From NCBI GenBank assembly GCA_035763625.1, contig DASUAS010000421.1:1-17634 (forward strand): a DNA stretch of 17,634 nucleotides, read 5' to 3'. Positions 1 through 6,431 of this stretch are shown here, in pieces. The stretch is from DASUAS01 sp035763625. Its GTDB lineage: Bacteria; Actinomycetota; Acidimicrobiia; IMCC26256; DASPTH01. The position numbers were made by a program, and so were the translations under genes. The first letter of the stretch is position 1. The number at the start of each line of letters is the position of its first letter. The notes under the pieces are model-generated. The model made no database searches. It was not told the DNA's origin and saw only the letters and a list, made by a program, of their open reading frames with translations.

Positions 1-180
1 GTGCAGGTACATGAGACGCTGCGCGTCGCCTTGCACTTCGTCCTTCGGTGCGCCCCACAGGCCGAAGAGCACCAGGATGATCACCGACGCCAACGCGATC
101 CAGCCGAGCAGCTTGCTCAGCTGCGGCTTCAGCAGTCTCGTCGTGTCGACAACCTTGTCCACGCTCGTCCCGTCGCTCAT
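1..180 (-). CDS. ccmC: CcmC haem exporter permease (5' part; runs off left edge)
   Basis: Only the first 60 codons lie in the window; the gene continues past base 1. The ATG at 180 overlaps the ccmB stop codon in an ATGA junction. The visible protein has a short cytoplasmic leader, one membrane helix at about residues 24-44, and ends in RLMYLH. That matches the start of the conserved 'R-[IL]-MY-[VL]-H-[VP]' segment of CcmC, after its first helix. In System I cytochrome c maturation CcmC is the membrane partner that presents haem to CcmE with CcmA and CcmB. The position directly behind ccmA and ccmB supports the call. A related CcsA/CcmF-type protein shares this fold, but the order makes CcmC the best reading. 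Confidence 0.85.
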   Translation of the reverse strand, partial: MSDGTSVDKVVDTTRLLKPQLSKLLGWIALASVIILVLFGLWGAPKDEVQGDAQRLMYLH

Positions 181-851
181 GCTTCCTCCAGGAGCGGGCC
201 GAACGCCAGCATCCCGATCGCCGTGAAGAGCAGCGCGAAGACCCCGAGCAGTGCCACCCAGGGCCAGGCGTCCGACGGTATGCCGTCGATCGCCGCTTCC
301 CAGGCTCGGGTGGCCCCGAGCAGCACCGGTGCCACCACCGGGAGCAGCAACACCGGCACCAAGGTCTCGCGCACCCGCACTCCTGCGGCGAGCACGCCGT
401 AGAGGGTACCGGTGGCCGCCACGCCCACGGTCGCGGCCAGCGTGGCGAGGATGAGCGGCACCAGCGTGTTCAGCTCGATGCCGTAGACGAGCACCACCGT
501 CGCCGCCAGCACGACCTCGAGTGCGAGGAGCTGCACCGCGATCGCGGCCCCCTTGCCGAGGAAGAGCGCCGGCCCGTCGAGCCCCGAGAGGCGCAACCCG
601 TCGCGGGCGCCGTTGTCGGCCTCGATCCCGAAGGACCGCGAGACGGCGAGGAGTGCGGCGAGCAGCACCGTCACCCAGAACAGGCCGGGCGCCACTCGTC
701 GGAGGATGCCGCGGTCGGGATCGAGCGCGAACGCGAAGAGCAGCAGCACGATCAGCCCGAAGGGGACGATCTGCTGGGCGGTCACGCGCGTGCGGGCCTC
801 GATGCGCAGGTCCTTGCCGGCGACGAGTCGCACCTCCCGCCACAGGGTCAT
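177..851 (-). CDS. ccmB: CcmB haem ABC exporter, membrane subunit
   Basis: The 224-residue protein has the usual length of CcmB (about 220). It shows a basic N-terminus with the family-like KDLRIEARTR stretch, then about six hydrophobic segments (roughly 29-43, 53-68, 100-125, 130-157, 162-182 and 197-218). CcmB is the permease partner of the CcmA ATPase; the CcmABCD complex releases haem-loaded CcmE in the bacterial inner membrane for c-type cytochrome assembly. Its start ATG at 851 overlaps the ccmA stop by 4 bases and its stop overlaps the ccmC start by 4 bases. The three are therefore translationally coupled in one operon. Nothing looks broken. Confidence 0.9.
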   Translation of the reverse strand: MTLWREVRLVAGKDLRIEARTRVTAQQIVPFGLIVLLLFAFALDPDRGILRRVAPGLFWVTVLLAALLAVSRSFGIEADNGARDGLRLSGLDGPALFLGKGAAIAVQLLALEVVLAATVVLVYGIELNTLVPLILATLAATVGVAATGTLYGVLAAGVRVRETLVPVLLLPVVAPVLLGATRAWEAAIDGIPSDAWPWVALLGVFALLFTAIGMLAFGPLLEEA

Positions 852-1543
852 GCGACGCCTCGATCGGTCGAATCGTCGGGCTCGGCGACCGCCTCGAGGC
901 GTGTCGTCTCGAGGTGGGCCTGGCCGGCGGTGATCACGACCTCGCGCGTCGCCAGCGCACGGGCGTGGTCGAGCTCGTGCGACGCCAGCAGCACCGTGCG
1001 CCCTTCCGACGGGGCGGCGCGCACGACGTCGTCGAGGAACTCACGGCCCTCGGCGTCGAGGCCGGCGTGCGGCTCGTCGAGCAGCAGCAGCAGGGGATCG
1101 CGGGAGAGCGCGACGGCGACGGCGAGGCGCCGACGCTGTCCCATCGAGAGGCGCCGATGCACGACGTCGGCCTGACGCGCCAGACCGAGGCGCTCGAGCG
1201 CGGTCTCGGCGTCGGCGTCGTCCCGATCGGCGGCGCGAGCCGCGAACCGCAGGTTCTCCCGGACGGTGAGGTCGTCGTAGCAGAAGGTCTCGTGCCCGAC
1301 GAGCGCGAGGTCGCGCCGTGCGCTCTTGCGATCGACCGCGAGATCGTGACCCAGCACCGTGGCCTCGCCCGAGTAGAGCGGGACCAGCCCCGCGAGCAGT
1401 CGCAGCAGCGTGGTCTTCCCGGCGCCGTTGGCGCCCGAGAGCAGGACGATCTCACCAGTCGATGCGTCGAGGTCGACACCGGCGAGGGCCGGGAAACGCC
1501 CCAAGAGACAGACGGCAGTGCGGCAACGGACGACGGCAGGCAC
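848..1543 (-). CDS. ccmA: CcmA haem ABC exporter, ATP-binding subunit
   Basis: This is a 231-residue ABC ATPase. Counting from the GTG at 1543, the Walker A GANGAGKTT lies at about 37-45, the signature LSMGQ at 132-136, and the Walker B LLLLLDEP at 151-158. A switch-region histidine follows in 'LLASHEL'. The frame stays open to 1642, but I place the start at GTG 1543 because GGAGG at 1550-1554 sits 6 nt upstream and the homologous domain begins just after it. The short length without a C-terminal extension is typical of CcmA, and overlap with ccmB fixes the subfamily. A TAGACT hexamer at 1572-1577 is a possible -10. The gene diverges from the sortase gene. Confidence 0.9.
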   Translation of the reverse strand: MPAVVRCRTAVCLLGRFPALAGVDLDASTGEIVLLSGANGAGKTTLLRLLAGLVPLYSGEATVLGHDLAVDRKSARRDLALVGHETFCYDDLTVRENLRFAARAADRDDADAETALERLGLARQADVVHRRLSMGQRRRLAVAVALSRDPLLLLLDEPHAGLDAEGREFLDDVVRAAPSEGRTVLLASHELDHARALATREVVITAGQAHLETTRLEAVAEPDDSTDRGVA

Positions 1544-1571
1544 TTCTCGCCTCCGGGCATTCGGTCCCGCG

Positions 1572-1577
1572 AGTCTA
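1572..1577 (-). promoter_or_regulatory. Possible -10 box of the ccm operon
   Basis: On the minus strand TAGACT fits the actinobacterial TANNNT -10 pattern and lies about 28 nt before the GTG of ccmA, leaving room for the GGAGG ribosome binding site at 1550-1554. No convincing -35 is visible, so this is tentative. Confidence 0.35.
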
Positions 1578-1633
1578 CGGAGGGCGGTCGGAAGCGGTCG
1601 AACCGGCGACGCGTGGCGACGCAGCGTGGGCGT

Positions 1634-1639
1634 TAGCCT
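1634..1639 (+). promoter_or_regulatory. -10 box for leaderless sortase transcript
   Basis: TAGCCT lies 8 nt before the sortase ATG at 1648, and no Shine-Dalgarno is present. A transcript starting 6-8 nt after this box would begin at or next to the ATG. The same arrangement recurs at several genes in this window. Confidence 0.45.
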
Positions 1640-1647
1640 CACCGGCC

Positions 1648-2589
1648 ATGCGCAGGGTCCTGGGAGCCGTGGGGAGGGCTCTGGTGACGGTGGGGCTCCT
1701 GCTGCTCCTCTTCGTCGCGTACCAGCTGTGGGGCACGGGGATCTACCAGGCCCGGGCCCAGAACGACCTCCAACAGCAGTTCGAGCACGCCCGGCGCGAG
1801 GCCGGCGGCGCGACGACGAGCACTGCTCCGGCGACGACCACCGCTCCCGGGACGACCACGCCCGGCTCGACCACGACGACGACCCTGGCGCCGCTCGCCG
1901 CGCCCCCCGAGGGTGACCTCCTCGGCGCCATCCACATCCCGAAGATCGGCGTCTCGCAATATGTGGTGGAGGGTGTGGACGTCGATGACCTGCACAAGGG
2001 ACCGGGCCACTACCCGAGCACGCAGATGCCGGGGCACGAGGGGAACAGCGCCATCGCCGGGCACCGCACGACCTATGGAGCCCCCTTCGGCGACCTCGAC
2101 CAGCTGGCGGTGGGCGACGAGATCAGCGTGCAGACCCCGTCGCAGGGCAGCTTCGTCTACAAGGTCACGGAGCAGAAGATCGTCGACCCGAGCGAGGTCA
2201 GCGTGCTCGACCCGACGCCCGATCCCGCGCGGCCCGGGCACCTCCTGGCGACGCTCACGCTCACCACGTGCAACCCGAAGTACTCCGCCGCGCAGCGCCT
2301 CGTCATCAAGGCGCAGCTCGAGCTCCCGGCGGGCGCGGTGCCGCTGGCGCCGACAAAGGTCGCCGACGGGAAGAAGGCCACCTCGATCGGAGGGCTCTCG
2401 GGCGAGTCGTCCTCGCGTACGCCGACGATCATCTGGGGCACGATCGCGCTGGTCGTCGGCCTCCTCTGGTGGCTGCTGTTCCACCGGCACCCGCGCTGGA
2501 CCACGTGGGTGATCGGGGCGGTGCCCTTCTTCATCGTGCTGTTCTTCGCCTACACGTACCTCGAGCGGTTGCTGCCGTCGAACTACTGA
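1648..2589 (+). CDS. Class E-like sortase with C-terminal membrane helices
   Basis: The 313-residue protein starts with a membrane anchor at about 7-26. A Thr/Pro-rich linker follows (about 54-88), then the sortase domain (about 90-225). The catalytic triad is visible: His139 in AGHRTTYGAPF, Cys208 in TLTTCNP, and Arg217 in AAQRLVIKA. TLTTCNPKYSA is the usual wording of class E enzymes in high-GC Gram-positives, which join sorting-signal proteins to the cell wall. After the domain come a hydrophilic tail and two further hydrophobic segments (about 261-278 and 286-304), so the enzyme would be anchored at both ends. The ATG at 1648 follows a -10-like TAGCCT; the reading frame is open further upstream but overlaps ccmA there. 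No sortase substrate is seen in the window. Confidence 0.88.
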   Translation: MRRVLGAVGRALVTVGLLLLLFVAYQLWGTGIYQARAQNDLQQQFEHARREAGGATTSTAPATTTAPGTTTPGSTTTTTLAPLAAPPEGDLLGAIHIPKIGVSQYVVEGVDVDDLHKGPGHYPSTQMPGHEGNSAIAGHRTTYGAPFGDLDQLAVGDEISVQTPSQGSFVYKVTEQKIVDPSEVSVLDPTPDPARPGHLLATLTLTTCNPKYSAAQRLVIKAQLELPAGAVPLAPTKVADGKKATSIGGLSGESSSRTPTIIWGTIALVVGLLWWLLFHRHPRWTTWVIGAVPFFIVLFFAYTYLERLLPSNY

Positions 2590-2597
2590 CCACCCTC

Positions 2598-2618
2598 GAC
2601 CCCGAGTTGCTCGGGGTC
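2598..2618. terminator. Bidirectional hairpin between convergent genes
   Basis: GACCCCGAG (2598-2606) and CTCGGGGTC (2610-2618) form a perfect 9-bp stem with a TTG loop, just after the sortase stop at 2589. The right arm runs into the stop codon (2617-2619) of the facing gene, so one element can end both transcripts. No U-tract is present on either side. Confidence 0.6.
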
Positions 2619-2835
2619 AGGACTCGTCGATCAGCGCGATGACCTTGCCCGGCGTGACCGGATAGCCGGCCTCGACGTAGAGCTCCCGTACGACACCGGG
2701 GACGTCGGTGACCACCACGACACGGCCCGACTCGGTGTCGAGCACTGCGATCTCGTCGTCCTCGGCGACCATCTGGCCCTCGTCGACCTCGACGCGGATG
2801 ACGGTGCCCTCACGGGACGAACGCAGCTCGTACAT
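2617..2835 (-). CDS. Small lipoyl/biotinyl-like domain protein without the acceptor lysine
   Basis: This 72-residue protein consists of one barrel-sandwich hybrid domain. It shows the two pseudo-symmetric halves of biotinyl/lipoyl carriers, EGTVIRVEVDEGQMVAEDDEIAVLD and PGVVRELYVEAGYPVTPGKVIALID in pattern (given here as separate halves). Carriers have ETDKA or EAMKM at the turn; aligned here is DTESG, with Ser36 at the lysine position. The only lysine is in PGK near the C-terminus. It therefore probably cannot be lipoylated or biotinylated at the usual site. The ATG at 2835 has no Shine-Dalgarno but a TATCCT box 7 nt upstream. It converges on the sortase gene and diverges from the DUF5317 gene. 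Its function is unknown. Confidence 0.75.
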   Translation of the reverse strand: MYELRSSREGTVIRVEVDEGQMVAEDDEIAVLDTESGRVVVVTDVPGVVRELYVEAGYPVTPGKVIALIDES

Positions 2836-2842
2836 GCGCCGG

Positions 2843-2848
2843 AGGATA
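2843..2848 (-). promoter_or_regulatory. -10 box for leaderless transcript of the 72-residue protein
   Basis: TATCCT on the minus strand ends 7 nt before the ATG at 2835. No ribosome binding site is present, so leaderless initiation is the simplest reading. Confidence 0.45.
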
Positions 2849-2873
2849 CCTGCGGCCTCGCGGTCGTCGTCGG

Positions 2874-2879
2874 TACGGT
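2874..2879 (+). promoter_or_regulatory. Possible -10 box for leaderless DUF5317 transcript
   Basis: TACGGT ends 7 nt before the GTG at 2887. This is the same spacing as at other leaderless candidates here and favours 2887 over the in-frame GTGs at 2878 and 2881. Confidence 0.35.
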
Positions 2880-2886
2880 GGTGCGC

Positions 2887-3462
2887 GTGATCTTCTTCGT
2901 GGCGACGATCGCGCTCGCGATCATCGTGGTCGTCGTCACAAAGGGCAGCGTCGAGCGTCTCGGCCGCCTCCGCTTCCGGATGATCTTGCTGCTGTTCCTC
3001 GGTCTCGCGATCCAGATCCTGCTCGAGGTGGTCGACTTCCCGAAGGACCGGATCGAGGACGTCGGCTTCGCGATCCTCCTCCTCTCCTACGCGTGCATCC
3101 TCACGTTCTGCCTGCTGAACCGCTCGGTGCGGGGGATGACGATCATCGCGATCGGTGTGGCCCTCAACGTGCTCGTGATCGCCCTGAACCAGGGCATGCC
3201 GACGAAGGACGACGTCCGAGAGCGCGCCGGTCGTGAGGTGCACGTCCCGATCGAGCAGACCGTGAAGCACCGCCCCCAGGGGGACGACGACCTGCTCGCG
3301 TTCCTGGGCGACGTGATCACCGCGCCGGGCTTCCCGAACCAGCAGTTCTCGATCGGCGACATCGTGATGGGGCTCGGGATCGTCGACCTGTGCTTCGAGG
3401 GCAGCCGCGTGCCGAAGCGGCGCGGCGTCGCGCGAGCGACGTCAGGCGCTCAGCAGAGCTGA
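2887..3462 (+). CDS. DUF5317 family membrane protein
   Basis: The protein is about 191 residues long. It has an N-terminal hydrophobic segment, then helices around the stretches MILLLFLGLAIQILLEVV, FAILLLSYACILTFCLL and MTIIAIGVALNVLVIAL. These are followed by 'NQGMPTKDD' and a C-terminal 'GDIVMGLGIVDL' segment. The NxGxMP-type motif after the third or fourth helix and the GD-[IV]-[IL] element are what I associate with DUF5317, a family of unknown function in actinobacteria and Firmicutes. GTG codons at 2878, 2881 and 2887 are all possible starts; I chose 2887 for its -10 spacing. The last 13 bases overlap the tail of the convergent gene ending at 3450, so the two mRNAs are antisense at their 3' ends. 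Confidence 0.75.
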   Translation: MIFFVATIALAIIVVVVTKGSVERLGRLRFRMILLLFLGLAIQILLEVVDFPKDRIEDVGFAILLLSYACILTFCLLNRSVRGMTIIAIGVALNVLVIALNQGMPTKDDVRERAGREVHVPIEQTVKHRPQGDDDLLAFLGDVITAPGFPNQQFSIGDIVMGLGIVDLCFEGSRVPKRRGVARATSGAQQS

Positions 3463-4631
3463 TCGTCGAGCAGGCCACGCCGATCGAGGACGATGTCGAG
3501 CGCTCCGAGCACGCGGCCGTCGTAGAGGTACTCCGGCGCCGAGCGCAGCGCTTCGAGCGCGAGCGCGGCACGTTCGAGATGGCCGTCGGAGAGCTCGTCG
3601 AAGGCGCTCGCGACCTTGAGGATCTGCCCCGACATCACGGAGGGGCGCGACGAGATGCTCTGGCGGTGAGGCATCCACTCGGCGGCGATGATGTCGCCGG
3701 CGGGAGCGAGGAGCTGCGTACCACGGAGGATGGTGGCACCCGCCTCCGCGACCGCCAGCGGCTCGGGCGGACGGCCGTCGTCGGGTTCGTCGAGACAGAC
3801 CTGGCCGAGGTGGTGCAGCAGCGACGCGGTCTCGAGCTGCGCGAGCTCGTGACGTGAGAAGCCGAGCACCCCGCCGAGGGCGACTGCGAGGTCGGCGACG
3901 CGCTCGGCGTGCCCGTCGCGCACCATGCCGCCGAGCTCCGGCGCTGCTCCCAGCGCGCGGATGGTCTGGTCATAGGTGCGGCGGATGACCTCGAGATGCT
4001 CGTACGAGTACCACGCGGCGAGCAGCGGGATGGTGAACACCGCGGGACCCCAGAGTCCCATGCCGCTGTTGCCGTCGACTCCGATCGCGCTGATCGCCAT
4101 GAGCGTCGCGCTGGTGACGAGCGCGACGTCGGCCATGCGGCCGTGGGCGGTCACCGACGCGTCGCGCTCCCGGATCATGCGCCCGATCTCCGCGATGAGG
4201 ATCGGCGCGAGCGCGGCGACCGCGAGCGCGAAGAGGAGCTTGGAGGTGGAGGGCGCGCCCAAGGCGTCGGCCATGCCGTGGTACACGAGGACCGCGGCCA
4301 GCCCTTCGACGATGCGCTCGCCGAACAGCGCCAGCCGTCCTTCCACCGAGGTGGGCTCGGAGCGAACGAGGAACGTGGCCAGCTCGGCGACGACGAGGAC
4401 CAGAGCCGCGTCCTGCACCGACCCCTGGCGCGCCAACACGACCATGAAGGCGAACGAGATCGGCAGTGCGGCGCGGAGCGGCGGCTTGAGCTCGATGAGC
4501 TCACCGGCGGCGATGGCGCCACCGATCATCGCGAGTGGAGCCCAGGGGCTTCCCGGGTGGGCGATCTCGATCCCGATCGCGACGAGCGCGCCGCCGAGCA
4601 CGAGGACGAGCACCCGCGCCCAGCGTCTCAC
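3450..4631 (-). CDS. Membrane protein with degenerate HD (HD-GYP-like) domain
   Basis: The 393-residue protein has about six to eight hydrophobic segments (residues 1-210), then a C-terminal HD-like domain (about 215-390). The domain keeps the first histidine, His241 in DGHAERVADLA. The HDIGK metal and phosphodiester motif is replaced by HHLGQ (His273, His274, Gln277), the later metal-binding 'VADAFD' reads 'VASAFD', and no GYP segment is present. I infer that it is not a normal cyclic-di-GMP phosphodiesterase and may act as a binding or signalling partner of its neighbour. The GTG start at 4631 overlaps the upstream HD gene's stop by 4 bases, so the pair is translationally coupled. Confidence 0.75.
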   Translation of the reverse strand: MRRWARVLVLVLGGALVAIGIEIAHPGSPWAPLAMIGGAIAAGELIELKPPLRAALPISFAFMVVLARQGSVQDAALVLVVAELATFLVRSEPTSVEGRLALFGERIVEGLAAVLVYHGMADALGAPSTSKLLFALAVAALAPILIAEIGRMIRERDASVTAHGRMADVALVTSATLMAISAIGVDGNSGMGLWGPAVFTIPLLAAWYSYEHLEVIRRTYDQTIRALGAAPELGGMVRDGHAERVADLAVALGGVLGFSRHELAQLETASLLHHLGQVCLDEPDDGRPPEPLAVAEAGATILRGTQLLAPAGDIIAAEWMPHRQSISSRPSVMSGQILKVASAFDELSDGHLERAALALEALRSAPEYLYDGRVLGALDIVLDRRGLLDDQLC

Positions 4632-5992
4632 GATCCGGCCGCCTGCTCCTCGGGAACGAGCTCCTCAGAGACGAGGTGGCCGAGACCGGCCGAACCGGTG
4701 CCGGCTTCGGGCGGGGCCACGGCCCATTCGTGCTCGTCCACCTCGTGACCCGCGCCGTACTGCTCACCGCGCCGCTCGATGGAGTGGATGAGCGCGTCGA
4801 CGCACGCCGCGTTGAACTGCGTGCCCGCCCCGTCGCGCAGCTCGGCGAAGGCGGTCTCCTGGCTCAGCGCCCGTCGGTACGACCGGGTGGAGGTCATGGC
4901 GTCGAAGGCGTCGGCCACGTGGATGATCGCGGGCTCGATCAGGTCGGTGCCGTCGACGGCGGCGGTCGCGGCCTCGGTGGTGGTGTCGCCCGCGACGGGT
5001 GCGAGGAAGTCGATGCGGTGGAGCAGCTCGACGGAGACGGTCTCGTGACGCTTCACCCGTTCGAACTCGGCCTCCGTGAGACGTCCCGGCTTGTTGAGGA
5101 TCTGGTTGGGGACGACGAGCTTGCCGATGTCGTGCATCAGCGCTGCGTAGCGGAGCCGCTCCATGCGTCGCTGACCGAAGGCGAGCTCGGCACCGACGTA
5201 CTCGGAGAAGGTGGCGACGCGCTGCGCGTGACCGGCGGTGTACGGGTCCTTGGCCTCGAGGGCGAGGATGAGCGTCTCGATCGTCTGCTCCTGGCCCGCC
5301 TTCAGCTCGAGGTAGCTGGCGAACGTCGAACGCGCGATCAAGATCGGCACGACGAGGAGCGGTACGACCGCCGCACCCAACTCGAGGTACACCCACCCGA
5401 GCCCCAATCCCAACAACGCAAAAGGAAACGCCCCGACGTTGAACGCGAGAATCTCCCGCAAAACGCGCCTGTACTGATCACCGCCGCTGATCGCCACCGG
5501 GAAGCTCACGAACACGGCGTTCAGAAGGAGGTAGGTACAAGCAGCGGCCGCAACAGCGACAGTCAGGATGAACGGGTCCTCAATCGGCTTATCTGCGGCG
5601 ATCAAGAAGAACGCTGCGGTTCCACCCATCAGAGAGAGCGCATCCGACGCGCAGTTGAACGCGATCTTGTCCCACTCGCGCTTGCGCAGGTGCACGACAT
5701 CGAAAAGGCCGCAGAGGAGACCGACGAGGGCGGGCCCGAGGAAAAACGAGTACTCGCCGAACACGACGACAGCCGCCATGAAGATCATGACGCTGCCGCT
5801 CATTCCGATGCTCGCACGAGCAATCACGTCTAGGTTCGTCGCAGCGACGGCCAATACGCCGAAGACCACGAACGCGAAGACAACGTCGGAACTCAGTGAA
5901 TGAGGCGCGACAAACGCAGCGAGCGCGACGAAGCCACAGGAGGCGATGCACCCGACTGTGACCGCGATTCGAATCTTGCTTTGCGTGCTCAT
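4628..5992 (-). CDS. Membrane HD-domain (HD-GYP-like) signalling protein
   Basis: Residues 1 to about 225 form an integral membrane sensor-like region with roughly seven hydrophobic segments. A short coiled linker leads to 'ALEAKDPYTAGHAQRVA', the classic entry to HD-GYP domains. His255, His287-Asp288 (HDIGK, Lys291), His316 and Asp361 of VADAFDAMTS are present. The stretch that normally holds the two metal-binding histidines and 'GSGYP' is replaced by an Ala/Thr-rich segment (about 331-350). Cyclic-di-GMP hydrolysis is therefore doubtful, although the HD core looks intact. The DNA coding for residues 1-200 is less GC-rich, with TTT, CCT, TTG and GGA codons that its C-terminal half avoids. 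It lies 53 nt downstream of a small ORF. Confidence 0.8.
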   Translation of the reverse strand: MSTQSKIRIAVTVGCIASCGFVALAAFVAPHSLSSDVVFAFVVFGVLAVAATNLDVIARASIGMSGSVMIFMAAVVVFGEYSFFLGPALVGLLCGLFDVVHLRKREWDKIAFNCASDALSLMGGTAAFFLIAADKPIEDPFILTVAVAAAACTYLLLNAVFVSFPVAISGGDQYRRVLREILAFNVGAFPFALLGLGLGWVYLELGAAVVPLLVVPILIARSTFASYLELKAGQEQTIETLILALEAKDPYTAGHAQRVATFSEYVGAELAFGQRRMERLRYAALMHDIGKLVVPNQILNKPGRLTEAEFERVKRHETVSVELLHRIDFLAPVAGDTTTEAATAAVDGTDLIEPAIIHVADAFDAMTSTRSYRRALSQETAFAELRDGAGTQFNAACVDALIHSIERRGEQYGAGHEVDEHEWAVAPPEAGTGSAGLGHLVSEELVPEEQAAGS

Positions 5993-6045
5993 GGTGTTCG
6001 CATAGGTAGAGAAGGCAAGGCCTCAGCAGTTTGGATCAGCTGTCG

Positions 6046-6132
6046 CTACTTCCACTTGACAGCGCCACCGGCGAGCAGCATTGCGACCAATGCTGACGCG
6101 CCGGCCGCAACGCGAACCATGGCCTTCTGCAC
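6046..6132 (-). CDS. 28-residue hydrophobic small protein
   Basis: This is a short ORF starting at GTG 6132 and stopping with TAG at 6046-6048. AGGAGG at 6137-6142 lies 4 nt upstream of the GTG and 16 nt upstream of an in-frame ATG at codon 5. The peptide has a basic start (MQKAMVRVAAG), a hydrophobic core of about 17 residues rich in Ala, Leu, Val and Gly, and a basic end (VKWK), which is the pattern of a single-helix membrane peptide. It precedes the HD-domain gene by 53 nt on the same strand, so it may head that operon or act as a leader peptide. I recognise no family. The ribosome binding site is the main evidence that it is translated. Confidence 0.55.
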   Translation of the reverse strand: MQKAMVRVAAGASALVAMLLAGGAVKWK

Positions 6133-6136
6133 GAGA

Positions 6137-6142
6137 CCTCCT
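6137..6142 (-). promoter_or_regulatory. Strong ribosome binding site of the 28-residue ORF
   Basis: The minus-strand sequence AGGAGG is a full anti-16S complement, with a 4-nt spacer to the GTG at 6132. It is one of the best Shine-Dalgarno sequences in the window, although no long ORF uses it. Confidence 0.6.
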
Positions 6143-6300
6143 GAAACAAATGATCTCCCGCATGGGCTTCGCTGAGCGCCCTACGGACATGTCGCTTCGC
6201 TGCTTCAGATGACTCGCTTGAATCAGGCCGAGGCCCTGCCGTCTCCACCCCGAGACGGTTGTCGTCGCCTCCCTCCAGACGAAAGGAACGCATAGTTTCA
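6143..6300 (-). other. Structured, lower-GC leader upstream of the small ORF and HD operon
   Basis: No gene longer than the 28-residue ORF is supported between 5993 and 6431. On the minus strand this stretch can form a 7-bp hairpin, CCGTCTC/GAGACGG (6239-6258, 6-nt loop). A second, bulged hairpin of the CAGGGCC/GGCCTG type (about 6225-6239) lies next to it, and AGCGAAGC occurs twice further down. A TATGCG hexamer at 6289-6294 could be a weak -10. This looks like a 5' untranslated leader, perhaps regulatory, but it matches no riboswitch class I know. Confidence 0.3.
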
Positions 6301-6378
6301 CGCGGATCTGATCGCCACGCAAGCCCCACAAGTAACATCGGCAACGCCGAGCCCCCACGCTGGGTGGTCAGATGGCCG

Positions 6379-6384
6379 TATGCT
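6379..6384 (+). promoter_or_regulatory. Possible -10 box for the 6432 operon
   Basis: TATGCT fits TANNNT and lies about 47 nt before the ATG at 6432, giving a short leader. No clear -35 is seen. Confidence 0.35.
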
Positions 6385-6431
6385 GTGTCCGGGCGGGGGC
6401 TCCGGGGGCCCTCGGGAGCAACGGGGACGCC

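Noticed and set aside
6143..6300. Cyclic-di-GMP-I (GEMM) riboswitch upstream of an HD-domain operon
   Set aside because: The conserved GACGCAAAGCC-type core and paired tetraloop/receptor are absent; only generic hairpins are visible.
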